Source: Streptomyces sp. H39-S7 (GTDB taxonomy: Bacteria > Actinomycetota > Actinomycetes > Streptomycetales > Streptomycetaceae). Taken from it: 64,000 nt of DNA. The stretch is from positions 161,608 through 225,607 of the forward strand of contig NZ_JAPVLU010000009.1 in assembly GCF_027158205.1 (NCBI RefSeq). The letters are read 5' to 3'. Shown here in pieces: positions 15,966 through 24,077 of the stretch; positions within the stretch are counted from its first letter, which is position 1; each line of letters starts with the position of its first letter. The notes under the pieces are model-generated. The model saw nothing but the letters and a program-made list of their open reading frames with translations. It was not told the DNA's origin and searched no databases. The position numbers and the translations under genes are program-made.

Positions 15966-16730
15966 TCAGGCGCGTTCGAAGCAGTGCGAGTGCCCGATGG
16001 GCGTAAAGCCGTGGCGCTCGTACCAGTGACGCGGCCAGTCCCCCGAATCGGCGATCAGGAACCGCGTACCGCAGTCCGCGTCGCCGGCCCGGCTCAGGGC
16101 GGTGGCCAGCACCGCGTTCGCGTAACCGCGTCCGAGGTGTCGCTCCGACGTGACCAGATCCTCGATCTGGGCGATGCCCGCTGCCGGATCCAGATAGAGG
16201 TCGGCCCAGGAGGCGACCTCGCCGTCCTCCGCACGGGCACCGATGAACTGCACGACGTCGGCGCCACGGCGGCGGGTGTCGCGCCGGTCGACGAGGTGGC
16301 GGATGACCTCGTCGTTCACATCCGGCAGGAAGTTGTGCCAGCGCCGGGTGAGCGGCACGCGCAGCGTGTCGAGGTCCACTTCCTCCGCACCGCCGGCGAC
16401 CGGCAGCGGGCCCGTGTGCAGCATGATCAGATCAGCGGAGTGGCTGTATCCCGCCCGGATCAGCGGCTCGGCGCAGACTGTCCCGAACTCGTCGTCGAAA
16501 ACGGCGATCATGCGGTGCGACAGATGCCCCAACGCCTCGTCCGCGAGCGCGGGCAGCGTCTCGGGGTCGACCGACGTCTGGTCGATGACGACGAAGTTGT
16601 TCCCGCGAGAGTGCGCGAAGGTGTCGTCGAGTGCGGCGAATCCGCCCGGGAGGACGACAGTGCGCGCGGCCTGGCGCCGGGCGAAGGCAGACAGGAAAGC
16701 GCGGATCCGCTGCAGTTCTGGGCTTGCCAT
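15966..16730 (-). CDS. GNAT acetyltransferase with N-terminal extension
   Basis: Protein of 254 residues. The C-terminal half is a GNAT fold, with IAQIEDLVTSERHLGRGYANAVLATALSRA as the beta4-alpha3 acetyl-CoA region (about 190-220) and WYERHGFTPIGHSHCFER at the end. The N-terminal half (VVLPGGFAALDDTFAHSRGNNFVVID) also resembles a GNAT half-domain, so it may be a tandem or pseudo-tandem protein. The substrate is unknown. It converges on the XRE gene, with a 33-base gap. Confidence 0.82.
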   Translation of the reverse strand: MASPELQRIRAFLSAFARRQAARTVVLPGGFAALDDTFAHSRGNNFVVIDQTSVDPETLPALADEALGHLSHRMIAVFDDEFGTVCAEPLIRAGYSHSADLIMLHTGPLPVAGGAEEVDLDTLRVPLTRRWHNFLPDVNDEVIRHLVDRRDTRRRGADVVQFIGARAEDGEVASWADLYLDPAAGIAQIEDLVTSERHLGRGYANAVLATALSRAGDADCGTRFLIADSGDWPRHWYERHGFTPIGHSHCFERA

Positions 16731-16887
16731 GAGGCGCAGCCTACGCAGCCGTGGTCCTGGTGCGCCTCCGATTTTCTCCCAGGCGCGTCAAGGTTCCAGG
16801 ATGCGCGGACCGATAGGAACGCGCAGCCGATCCGGGGCCACCTTTTCGCCGGGGAATGGGCGCCCGCGGTGTGCCGTTCTCCTTTAC

Positions 16888-17277
16888 GTGACCGATTCGC
16901 CCCCCGATGCCGCCTCTCCCCCGATCGAGCACGAGTCCGTTCGCGAACGGCTCGCGGTCGAGCGCGGCGACACGAACGGGCGGATCGCGGCGCTGAGCCG
17001 GGATTTCGACGGGATCGTCGCTGCGAACGCTCTCGTGGCGGTCGATGACGAGCACGATCCGGAGGGGGCGAGCACCGCCTTCGAGCGGGCCCACGTCGCC
17101 GCGCTGCTCGCGCAGACCCGTGAACACCTCGCCGACCTGGACCGGGCACTGGCACGGTTGGAGCGGGGTGACTACGGACGGTGCGAGCAGTGCGGCGCGC
17201 CGATTCCCGTGGAGCGTCTGGAAGTGCGCCCTGCGGCGAGCACTTGCGTCCACTGCGCGGCGACTCGCCACCGCTGA
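16888..17277 (+). CDS. DksA/TraR-type zinc-finger protein
   Basis: Protein of 129 residues from GTG 16888 (MTDSPPDAASPPIEHESVRERL). An N-terminal coiled coil (about 18-85) ends with the DLDRALARLERGDYGRCEQCG signature. The C-terminal four-Cys zinc finger CEQCGAPIPVERLEVRPAASTCVHC is intact. DksA/TraR proteins bind in the RNA polymerase secondary channel and tune promoters under stress. Actinobacterial homologues are less well characterised, and the Asp pair at the coil tip typical of E. coli DksA is not obvious here. It stands alone between two acetyltransferase genes. Confidence 0.85.
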   Translation: MTDSPPDAASPPIEHESVRERLAVERGDTNGRIAALSRDFDGIVAANALVAVDDEHDPEGASTAFERAHVAALLAQTREHLADLDRALARLERGDYGRCEQCGAPIPVERLEVRPAASTCVHCAATRHR

Positions 17278-17348
17278 CGGGAAGGTCCGTCCCGCCCCCG
17301 GTGTCCGGCCCGCCGGACGGCTTGTCGGCGGCGTTCGCGCGCGTGCCG

Positions 17349-17879
17349 TCAGCCGACCCGTCGGGACAGCACCTGGCCCGGCCACTCCTGGGACAGGAAA
17401 CGCTCGGTGGGTGCGAAGTTGTTGCGCTCGTAGAAGGCGACGAGTTCGCCGCCGCCCCCCGCCCAGCAGTCGACCCGCAGCAGCTGCACCCCGGCCCGCC
17501 GGGTCTCCTCGGCGGCGCGCTCCAACAGTCGCGCGCCGATCCCGCGTCCGGCGTACCGGCGGTCGGAGACCAGGAGCCGCACATACCGCTCGGGTTCGCC
17601 GGCCGGCGCGATCGGCATCTGCGGGCTGGGGCCCGAGTCCAGCACCAGCGCTCCGACCGGTCTCCCGTCCAACTCCGCGATGTACGGGACGTTCTGAGTC
17701 CTGTACCGCTCGACCCGCGCCACCCCGCCCGGCTTCTGCGAATAGGGCGTCGTGCCCCACTGCTGGGTGTTGCCGCGAGCGTTCATCCAGACCACTGCCG
17801 CGTCGAGCATGTCCAGAATGGCCGGTGCGTCGGCCAGGCTGCCCGGCCTGATCTGTATCCCCTGCGTGCTGTCGTTCAC
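17349..17879 (-). CDS. GNAT acetyltransferase
   Basis: Single-domain N-acetyltransferase of 176 residues. The N-terminus IQIRPGSLADAPAILDMLDAAVVWM is a standard GNAT opening. The acetyl-CoA motif is VRLLVSDRRYAGRGIGARLLERAAEETRRAG (about 99-129), followed by LLRVDCWAGGGGELVAFYERNNFAPTERF. Members of this type often modify small amines or antibiotics, but the substrate is not predictable here. It converges with the zinc-finger gene across a 71-base gap. Confidence 0.87.
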   Translation of the reverse strand: MNDSTQGIQIRPGSLADAPAILDMLDAAVVWMNARGNTQQWGTTPYSQKPGGVARVERYRTQNVPYIAELDGRPVGALVLDSGPSPQMPIAPAGEPERYVRLLVSDRRYAGRGIGARLLERAAEETRRAGVQLLRVDCWAGGGGELVAFYERNNFAPTERFLSQEWPGQVLSRRVG

Positions 17880-18033
17880 GGCGAGAGTTTAAGCGCCATC
17901 GGGCCGCGGGCCGTCGTGAGCGGTCCGCCGAGCGCGGTGCCGAGCGGCCATGCGGTAAGCAGCTCCGCGCCGTGGGGGACGCGACGGCGCGGCACCGGGG
18001 GCATGTCCCGACAACGAGCGGGTCGATCTCGTC

Positions 18034-18441
18034 TCAGCGGATCTCGTTGATGCGGATCAGGTTGCCCGCGGGATCGCGGACGGCGCAGTCGCGAACGCCG
18101 TACGGCTGCTCGGTCGGCTCCTGGACGACCTCGGCCCCGGCCTGCAGCCGCTCGAACGTGGCGTCGAGGTCGGTGGTGGCCAGGATGATGATGGCGTACG
18201 TGCCCTTGGCCATCATTTCCGTGATGGTGCGGCGCTCGTCGTCGGTGATGCCCGGGTCGGCGGCCGGCGGGTGCAGGACGATGGACAGTCCCGGCTGGTC
18301 GGCGGGCCCGACCGTGATCCAGCGCAGCCCGCCGTAGCCGACGTCGTCGCGTACCTCGAAGCCCAGCAGGTCGCGGTAGAACGCCAGGGCGGAGTCCGGG
18401 TCGTCGTGTGGGAGGAAGGTCGAGCGAAGGGTGAGGTCCAT
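18034..18441 (-). CDS. VOC-family (glyoxalase/dioxygenase-fold) protein
   Basis: Protein of 135 residues. It opens MDLTLRSTFLPHDDPDSALAFYRDLLGFEVRDD and ends PYGVRDCAVRDPAGNLIRINEI, the two beta-alpha-beta-beta-beta units of one VOC module. Possible metal ligands are limited, so catalysis is uncertain; many such proteins are drug-binding or of unknown function. It is preceded by a promoter-like element nearly identical to that of the next VOC gene (18549-19163), so the two are probably co-regulated. Confidence 0.87.
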   Translation of the reverse strand: MDLTLRSTFLPHDDPDSALAFYRDLLGFEVRDDVGYGGLRWITVGPADQPGLSIVLHPPAADPGITDDERRTITEMMAKGTYAIIILATTDLDATFERLQAGAEVVQEPTEQPYGVRDCAVRDPAGNLIRINEIR

Positions 18442-18448
18442 GCCGTGA

Positions 18449-18495
18449 ACGCTAGTTGCGGCCCGGTGCCCGGTGCTTCTCGATTCCTGATCGGT
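18449..18495 (-). promoter_or_regulatory. Shared VOC promoter element, copy 1
   Basis: On the minus strand, ACCGATCAGGAATCGAGAAGC (up to 18495) is followed after exactly 19 bases by CTAGCGT (18455-18449), 7 bases before the start codon at 18441. The same two blocks and spacing occur at 19170-19216. Confidence 0.65.
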
Positions 18496-18548
18496 CCGCA
18501 CCACCGGTCGCGACCGCACCCGGCGCGATCGCTCGCCGCCCGCCCGGC

Positions 18549-19163
18549 TCACTCCGACGCGTTCTCCCATACGAACCCGTCCGGGTCGGTGAAGGAGCCG
18601 CCACCGGTGCCGATCGAGATCCGGTGCGAGCCGGTGCCGTCGGCCGGGACGCCGGCGTCCTTGGCGAGGGCCCGGCGCCCGTACAGCCCCAGCTTGACGG
18701 GACTCGACGGCGTGGCGAACTCGACGTACATGCGGGGAATGCTCTTCGCCACGGCCAGGCCCCGGTCCACGTAGAACCGCTTGCTCGCGGCCAGGTCCGC
18801 GACCCCGAGCAGGAGCACGATGTCGTCGATCTCGCGGGTGGCCGGTCCGGAGTCCTTCTTCGCCGAGGTCGCGACCTTCCAGATCGTCCCGTCGGGGGCT
18901 CGAACGACGCCGCCGTGGCCCCACAGCGACTTCGTGACGGGCTTCAGCGGTGTGGCACCGGCGTCGATCGCGGAGTCGATGAGGCTGTTGACGGTGGACG
19001 GCTGGGAGACGGTGAGCGACAGGGTGAACCCGCGGAAGCCGTCCGTGGGCACCTCCGAGGCCCGCAGGCGCACCTGCTTGTCCAGGCCGAAGGCGGCGGC
19101 GTAGAAGTCGGCGGCGGCCGCGGGGTCGGCCACGTCCAGGGTGATGGATTCGATGGAAGTCAT
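18549..19163 (-). CDS. Two-domain VOC-family protein
   Basis: Protein of 204 residues with two VOC-like halves: MTSIESITLDVADPAAAADFYAAAFGLDKQ...VRAPDGTIWKVATS, then REIDDIVLLLGVADLAASKRFYVDRGL...SFTDPDGFVWE. Similar actinobacterial proteins are annotated as glyoxalases, but no activity can be read off. It is transcribed in the same direction as the 135-residue VOC gene downstream, which has its own copy of the same promoter element. The two genes are therefore probably parallel members of one regulon, not a single operon. Confidence 0.85.
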   Translation of the reverse strand: MTSIESITLDVADPAAAADFYAAAFGLDKQVRLRASEVPTDGFRGFTLSLTVSQPSTVNSLIDSAIDAGATPLKPVTKSLWGHGGVVRAPDGTIWKVATSAKKDSGPATREIDDIVLLLGVADLAASKRFYVDRGLAVAKSIPRMYVEFATPSSPVKLGLYGRRALAKDAGVPADGTGSHRISIGTGGGSFTDPDGFVWENASE

Positions 19164-19169
19164 AGCTTC

Positions 19170-19216
19170 ACGCTAGGTGTGGCCGGGTGGCCGGCGCTTC
19201 TCGATTCCTGATCGGT
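19170..19216 (-). promoter_or_regulatory. Shared VOC promoter element, copy 2
   Basis: Same arrangement as copy 1: ACCGATCAGGAATCGAGAAGC, 19 bases, CTAGCGT (19176-19170), then 6 bases to the ATG at 19163. Conservation of both blocks and of the spacing, in otherwise different sequence, argues for recognition by one alternative sigma factor or activator. Confidence 0.65.
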
Positions 19217-19330
19217 TCACGGGACCGCCGGGGGATCACGGGCACACCGGAGGATTGACTTGCCCCTTGGGGCGGACGACGATTCCTTCCGGGGTCGGGG
19301 CGGGCGGCGACCGGCCGAAGGGAGCTGTCG

Positions 19331-19912
19331 ATGGACGAGGCGGCAGCAGGGCCGACCGGACACGGCCAGGCGCGGTACGACAGCGCCGCAGCCGATGCCG
19401 TCGCCTTCATGCGCACGCTGGGTGCGGAGGATATGGAGCATCCCGGGGGGACGCTCCCGCAGCACCTCCAACGGGTGAGCCGGCTGCTGGCGGCATGGGG
19501 CGCCCGGCCGGATCTGCGACTGGCCGGCCTGTGCCACGCCTTCTACGGCACCGACGGGTTCGCGCCGTCGTTGCTCCCGCTGGAGGCCCGCGGCGAGCTG
19601 GTCCGTCGCATCGGAGCGGACGCTGAGGAGATCGTGTACGTCTACGCCAGCTGCGACAGGAAGGTCTCCTACCGCGAACCGGCAAGCGAGAGCGGGACGT
19701 TCCGCGACAGGTTCACCGGGCGCACGTACTCCCCCGGCCCGCGCCAACGCCGGGACTTCGCCGAGCTGACAGCGGCGAACGAACTGGACCTGGCCGGCAC
19801 CGACCCGGCCTTCCGTGAGGAATGGGGAGACGGCCTGCTCAAGCTGCTCACCCGGCTGCGGCCCCTCCTGAGCGACCACGCATGGGAACACACCCAAAAA
19901 ATCCTGACCTGA
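19331..19912 (+). CDS. DUF6817-type, HD-like protein
   Basis: Protein of 193 residues with AAGGGAG 6 bases before ATG 19331. The pattern GGTLPQHLQRVSRLLAAWGARPDLRLAGLCHAFYGTDGF contains paired His residues spaced as in HD-domain-related proteins, and matches what I know of the DUF6817 family (H..R...LL..WG....LAGL.H..YGT..F). A metal-dependent phosphohydrolase or sensor role is possible but unproven. The C-terminal part (RRDFAELTAANELDLAGTD) is helical. It appears monocistronic. Confidence 0.7.
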   Translation: MDEAAAGPTGHGQARYDSAAADAVAFMRTLGAEDMEHPGGTLPQHLQRVSRLLAAWGARPDLRLAGLCHAFYGTDGFAPSLLPLEARGELVRRIGADAEEIVYVYASCDRKVSYREPASESGTFRDRFTGRTYSPGPRQRRDFAELTAANELDLAGTDPAFREEWGDGLLKLLTRLRPLLSDHAWEHTQKILT

Positions 19913-20088
19913 CGCCCCCGCCACCGCAGGCGTGTCGAGGCCGGTCTCCGCCGGGGCCCGGGGCGCTTCCGGGTGGTCGTCGCTGAGCGGCTGCCGGCGT
20001 TGGTCGGTAGGGTCGGAAGTGATCGCCGCTCGCTTCTCCCGCCCGGCTCATGAGCCGCGGCAGCCGAGCGGAGGGAGGCAGGCCGCCC

Positions 20089-20919
20089 ATGACTGTGATC
20101 TCCCTGAAGTCCGCCCTGGTGCGGAAGGGCGTCACGCTGCCCTATGCCGAGGCGGGCTATCCCAACGGCACGCCGGTGGTCTTCGTGCACGGGCTCGGCG
20201 ACTCCTGGTGGTCCTTCGAGCAGCTGCTGCAACGGCTCCCGGCGTCCCTGCACGGTTATGCGCCCTCCCAGCGTGGCCACGGCGACGCCGACCGTCCCCC
20301 CGACGGCTACACGCCCGAGGATTTCGCTTCCGACCTGGTGGCCTTCCTCGACGTCGCAGGCATCGAGCGCGGTCTTCTCGTCGGGTCCTCGACCGGCGGT
20401 GTGGCCGCCCGGATCGTCGCGGGCAGCCATCCCGACCGGATCTCCGGGCTGGTCCTGGTAGGCGTCCCGGCCACGCTCGCGGACAAACCCGCGGCGGCCG
20501 CTCTGAGCGAGACCGTCCAGGGCCTGTCGGACCCGGTTCCCCGTGCGGTCGTGGAGAGCCTCATGGCTGGTGTCACGGGCCGCCCGGTTGCGCCAGGGCT
20601 CATCAAGACCATGACCGACGAGAGGCTCAAGCTTCCCGCCCGCGTCTGGCAGGGGACCCTGCGCGGGCTGCTCGAAGCCGATCTCGGCGCGACCCTCGCG
20701 GGCATCCTGGTGCCGACACTCGTCATCTGGGGCGACCAGGACGACCTCCTGCCGCGCGACGACCAGCAGGCCATCCTGGACGCCATCCACGGCTCGCGCC
20801 TGCTCACCTACGAAGGGGCCGGGCACGCCGTCCACTGGGAGCAGCCCGAACGCGTCGTCGCCGACATCGCCGCGTTCGCCACCCAGATCGCACGCCGCGC
20901 CACTTCTGGCGGGCGGTGA
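20089..20919 (+). CDS. Alpha/beta hydrolase
   Basis: Protein of 276 residues from ATG 20089; an in-frame ATG at 20050 would add 13 residues, and GGAGG lies between them at a loose distance. The fold is clear: the oxyanion loop VVFVHGLGDSWWS, the nucleophile elbow LVGSSTGGVA (GxSxG), the acid in VIWGDQDDLLPRDD and the final His in EGAGHAVHWEQPE. It probably cleaves an ester, lactone or epoxide; the substrate is unknown. It is followed 72 bases later by the SRPBCC gene in the same direction. Confidence 0.88.
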   Translation: MTVISLKSALVRKGVTLPYAEAGYPNGTPVVFVHGLGDSWWSFEQLLQRLPASLHGYAPSQRGHGDADRPPDGYTPEDFASDLVAFLDVAGIERGLLVGSSTGGVAARIVAGSHPDRISGLVLVGVPATLADKPAAAALSETVQGLSDPVPRAVVESLMAGVTGRPVAPGLIKTMTDERLKLPARVWQGTLRGLLEADLGATLAGILVPTLVIWGDQDDLLPRDDQQAILDAIHGSRLLTYEGAGHAVHWEQPERVVADIAAFATQIARRATSGGR

Positions 20920-20991
20920 AGGGGGCGTCCAGGGCCTGGTGACACCGTCGCTACTGACGAGTAGGGTCAGGGGCCGACGAATGGAGCTCCC

Positions 20992-21501
20992 ATGACCCGC
21001 ACGTTCACCGTGTCCCGCAGCATCCTGATCGAGGCCGCCGCGTCGACCGTGTACGAACAGGTCAGCCGGCCCGCGCAGATGGGGCGCTGGAGCCCCGAGA
21101 ACCTCGGTGCGACCCTTCCCTGCGAGGACGAGTGTGCCCCCGTCGGCCTCGTCTTCAACGGCCACAACAAGCGCGGTCCGTTCCGCTGGACCACCCGCTG
21201 CACCGTGACCGCCTCCGATCCCGGTCGCCGGTTCGCCTTCCGCGTCCACGCGATAGGGCTGCGCCGTCCCCGCCTGTCCGCTCCCATCGCCTCCTGGGAG
21301 TACCGGCTGGAGGAAACCGGCACCGGCACCACGGTGACGGAGACCTGGACGGACGACCGCCGCTCGTGGCCCGCCTTCGTGGCCAACACCTTCGACCGCC
21401 TCGCCACGGGCGGCCACACCTTCGCCGTGTTCCAGGTCCGCAACATCGAGACCACGCTGCGCAATCTGAAGCGCGAGCTGGAGACCTCGATCTCCGCCTG
21501 A
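20992..21501 (+). CDS. SRPBCC (polyketide cyclase-like) protein
   Basis: Protein of 169 residues with GGAGCTCCC before ATG 20992. It opens FTVSRSILIEAAASTVYEQVSRPAQMGRWSPE, the usual START/Bet v1-like beginning of coenzyme-Q-binding or cyclase-like proteins. The later YRLEETGTGTTVTETWTDDR strand and a long C-terminal helix (FRVRNIETTLRNLKREL-like) complete the fold. It binds a hydrophobic ligand; the biochemical role is unknown. It could be co-transcribed with the upstream hydrolase. Confidence 0.85.
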   Translation: MTRTFTVSRSILIEAAASTVYEQVSRPAQMGRWSPENLGATLPCEDECAPVGLVFNGHNKRGPFRWTTRCTVTASDPGRRFAFRVHAIGLRRPRLSAPIASWEYRLEETGTGTTVTETWTDDRRSWPAFVANTFDRLATGGHTFAVFQVRNIETTLRNLKRELETSISA

Positions 21502-21793
21502 CCCGCCCCCCGCCCCGGACCGGTCGCGCGACCGCGGCGCGAGCGTCCCGCGAGGGGTATCCGACGCGCAGAGCCCAGGATGGTGACCGGGGTCCGGCAG
21601 GTCCCTGCCGCCCGGACACCGACTTTGGTGCGCCACCGCTCCCCCACAGCGTCGCGCTTCCGTGTCACCGTTCCTGTATGCAGCCCTTACGCGCCCTCAC
21701 CGAGCCCACCGCGCCCGCTCTCCGAGACTCCCCGCACCCCGGGGCGACCCCGGCACCCGCTGGATCCACCGCGAGAGAGGAAGAAGCCTCCTG

Positions 21794-22882
21794 ATGTCCG
21801 ACACAGCGCATCTGTGGATGCGGCAGGAGTTCCGGTCCGGTGAACGGCGGGCACCGATCGTTCCCGAGGACGCCGCGCGGCTGGTGGACAGCGGAGTGCG
21901 GTTCACCGTGGAGGAATCCACCCAGCGTGTGTTCCCTCTCCAGCAGTACGCGGACGCGGGATGCCGGATCGAGGCTGCCGGCAGCTGGCAGCGCGCCCCG
22001 AAGGACACCTACGTCATCGGGTTGAAGGAACTTCCGGCCCAGCCACCGACGTTGCGGCACCGGCACATCTATTTCGGCCACGCGTACAAGGGCCAGCACG
22101 ACGCTCCCGCGCTGCTGGAGCGATTCTCGGCAGGTGGCGGGACGCTGCTGGATCTGGAGTACCTCGTCGACGAGGACGGCCGCCGGCTGGCCGCGTTCGG
22201 CTACTGGGCGGGATACGTCGGCGCGGCCCTCGCCGTGCTCAACGCGACCGGACGGCTGGTCCGGCCACTCGTACCACTCGCCCGGGACGACCTGGACGCC
22301 GCTCTGCGCGCCACGCCGACGCGGCGGGAGGCGGACGGACAGCCCCTGCGCGCCCTGGTGATCGGCGCGTTGGGCCGCTGCGGCCAGGGCGCCTGCGACG
22401 CGTTGGAGGCGGCGGGTCTGTCACCGACGCGGTGGGATCTGGCGGAGACCGCCGACCTCGACCGTCCGGCGCTGCTCGCGCACGACGTGCTGATCAACAC
22501 CGTCCTGACGACGCGACCGCTGCCGCCCTTCCTGACCCCCGCCGACCTGGACGATCAGGCGCGCCGGCTGTCGACGATCTGTGATGTCACCTGCGATGTG
22601 ACCTCGGAGTGCAACCTCCTGCCGATCTACGACGAGATCACCGACTGGGACCGGCCGGTCCGCCGACTGCGCGACGGGGAGCGGCCGGTGGAGATGATCG
22701 CCATCGACAACCTGCCCTCGCTGTTGCCCGAGGAGGCCAGCCGCGCCTTCTCGGCCGACCTGCTGCCGCAGCTTCTGCGCCTGACGTCGCAGGGCGACGA
22801 CGCACCGGCGTGGGCCCGCTGTCAGGACACCTTCGACACGGCGGTCCGCGCCGCGAGCAAGGAGACCGATCATGCGCGATGA
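21794..22882 (+). CDS. Saccharopine dehydrogenase-like protein (LYS1 type)
   Basis: Protein of 362 residues starting at ATG 21794. It has the alanine-dehydrogenase-like N-domain typical of LYS1-type saccharopine dehydrogenases (LWMRQEFRSGERRAPIVPEDAARLVDSG, then IYFGHAYKGQ). A central Rossmann unit follows (LRALVIGALGRCGQGACDALEAAGL). The SDH reaction is saccharopine + NAD+ to lysine + 2-oxoglutarate. It overlaps the next gene by 11 bases. Actinomycetes normally make lysine via diaminopimelate, so this may serve another N-(carboxyalkyl)amino acid. Confidence 0.82.
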   Translation: MSDTAHLWMRQEFRSGERRAPIVPEDAARLVDSGVRFTVEESTQRVFPLQQYADAGCRIEAAGSWQRAPKDTYVIGLKELPAQPPTLRHRHIYFGHAYKGQHDAPALLERFSAGGGTLLDLEYLVDEDGRRLAAFGYWAGYVGAALAVLNATGRLVRPLVPLARDDLDAALRATPTRREADGQPLRALVIGALGRCGQGACDALEAAGLSPTRWDLAETADLDRPALLAHDVLINTVLTTRPLPPFLTPADLDDQARRLSTICDVTCDVTSECNLLPIYDEITDWDRPVRRLRDGERPVEMIAIDNLPSLLPEEASRAFSADLLPQLLRLTSQGDDAPAWARCQDTFDTAVRAASKETDHAR

Positions 22883-24077
22883 GACGACTTCCGCCCCGCC
22901 CGCGCCTCCCATACCCGCGAGCGGCACGGTGCACTGGGTCGGCACCGGCCTGTCGACCGGCGCCGCCGGGCTCGGCCTGCTGTTCGACTGGGCCGAACGG
23001 GTCCTGCTGTGGGGCCGCAGCACGGAGCGCGCCGCCGGACTGCTGGCACGGCTGGAGCTGACCGGCCGGGCCGGTGTGCGGGCGCTGGAGGACGGGGCGC
23101 TCGCCGCCGAAGTACGCGCGGGCGATGTCGTGGTGTCCATGCTGCCCGCCACCGAACACGCGGGTCTGCTGCGGCTGTGCGCCGAACGCGGCGCGCACTT
23201 CGCCTGCTCCAGCTACGTTGCCGAGCCGCTCGCGGAACTGGCCGCCGACGCCGCGTCCACCGGTGTCGTCGTGCTGACCGAGGCGGGCCTCGACCCCGGC
23301 CTCGACCACCTCCTGGCCCACCGGCTGATCCAGCGCGCCAGGGAAGCCGTCGGGGACCGCGCCGGATCGGTCCGCTTCACGTCGTTCTGCGGCGGCCTGC
23401 CCGCGGTGCCGAACGACTTCCGCTACCGCTTCAGTTGGGCGCCCTACGGCGTCCTCGCCGCCCTCACCTCGCCCTCGCGGTACATCGACGAGGACGTGGA
23501 GCGCACCAGCGTCCACCCGTGGGAGGCGACCCGGCCGCACCGCCTCGACGGTGAGGAGTTCGAGGTCTATCCCAACCGCGACAGCCTGCCGTTCATCGCG
23601 CAGTACCGGGTGCCGGACGGTTGGCACTTGACGTCCTTCGTCCGGGGCACGCTGCGCAACGCGGGCTGGAGCACCGCCTGGAAGCCGGTCTTCGAGACCG
23701 TACGCACCGGCGACGAGGCCAGGATCCGGGCGCTGGCCCAGGATCTGGCCGAGCGCTACCCGACGACCGACGCCGACCGGGACCGCGTCGTGCTGTCCGT
23801 CGCGCTGGACGTGCGGGGCGCGGACGGAACGGACTGGCAGGGCTCGTACGTGCTGGATCTGACCGGCGACGGCACCCACAGCGCGATGGCCCGCTGCGTC
23901 TCCCTGCCGCTCGCCTTCGGCGTCACCCGCATCCTGGACGGCGGGCTGCCCGCCGGCCTCAACCGCGCGGCGGAGAGCCCCGGGGAGGTCGACCGCTGGC
24001 TGCGGTTCCTGGACGACAACGGCGTACGGTCCACGTTCCAGGAGACGGTCGGCACCGGCCCCACCGCGCCGGCATGA
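22872..24077 (+). CDS. Saccharopine dehydrogenase-like protein (LYS9/carboxynorspermidine type)
   Basis: Protein of 401 residues. The N-terminal Rossmann domain (VHWVGTGLSTGAAGLGLLFDW) has a modified glycine motif. Then comes VVVSMLPATEHAGLLRLCAERGAHFACSSYV and EAGLDPGLDHLLAHRLI, hallmarks of the LYS9-like saccharopine reductase superfamily. The start lies inside the end of the upstream LYS1-like gene, and the stop overlaps the next start (ATGA), so the three are translationally coupled. Having both LYS1- and LYS9-like proteins side by side suggests a two-step opine-type transfer of an amino group or aminoalkyl chain. Confidence 0.82.
   Translation: MRDETTSAPPAPPIPASGTVHWVGTGLSTGAAGLGLLFDWAERVLLWGRSTERAAGLLARLELTGRAGVRALEDGALAAEVRAGDVVVSMLPATEHAGLLRLCAERGAHFACSSYVAEPLAELAADAASTGVVVLTEAGLDPGLDHLLAHRLIQRAREAVGDRAGSVRFTSFCGGLPAVPNDFRYRFSWAPYGVLAALTSPSRYIDEDVERTSVHPWEATRPHRLDGEEFEVYPNRDSLPFIAQYRVPDGWHLTSFVRGTLRNAGWSTAWKPVFETVRTGDEARIRALAQDLAERYPTTDADRDRVVLSVALDVRGADGTDWQGSYVLDLTGDGTHSAMARCVSLPLAFGVTRILDGGLPAGLNRAAESPGEVDRWLRFLDDNGVRSTFQETVGTGPTAPA

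Noticed and set aside
19669..21636. Minus-strand open frame of about 655 codons across three genes
   Set aside because: It crosses two recognised plus-strand genes and part of a third (DUF6817, hydrolase, SRPBCC) and shows no motif of its own.
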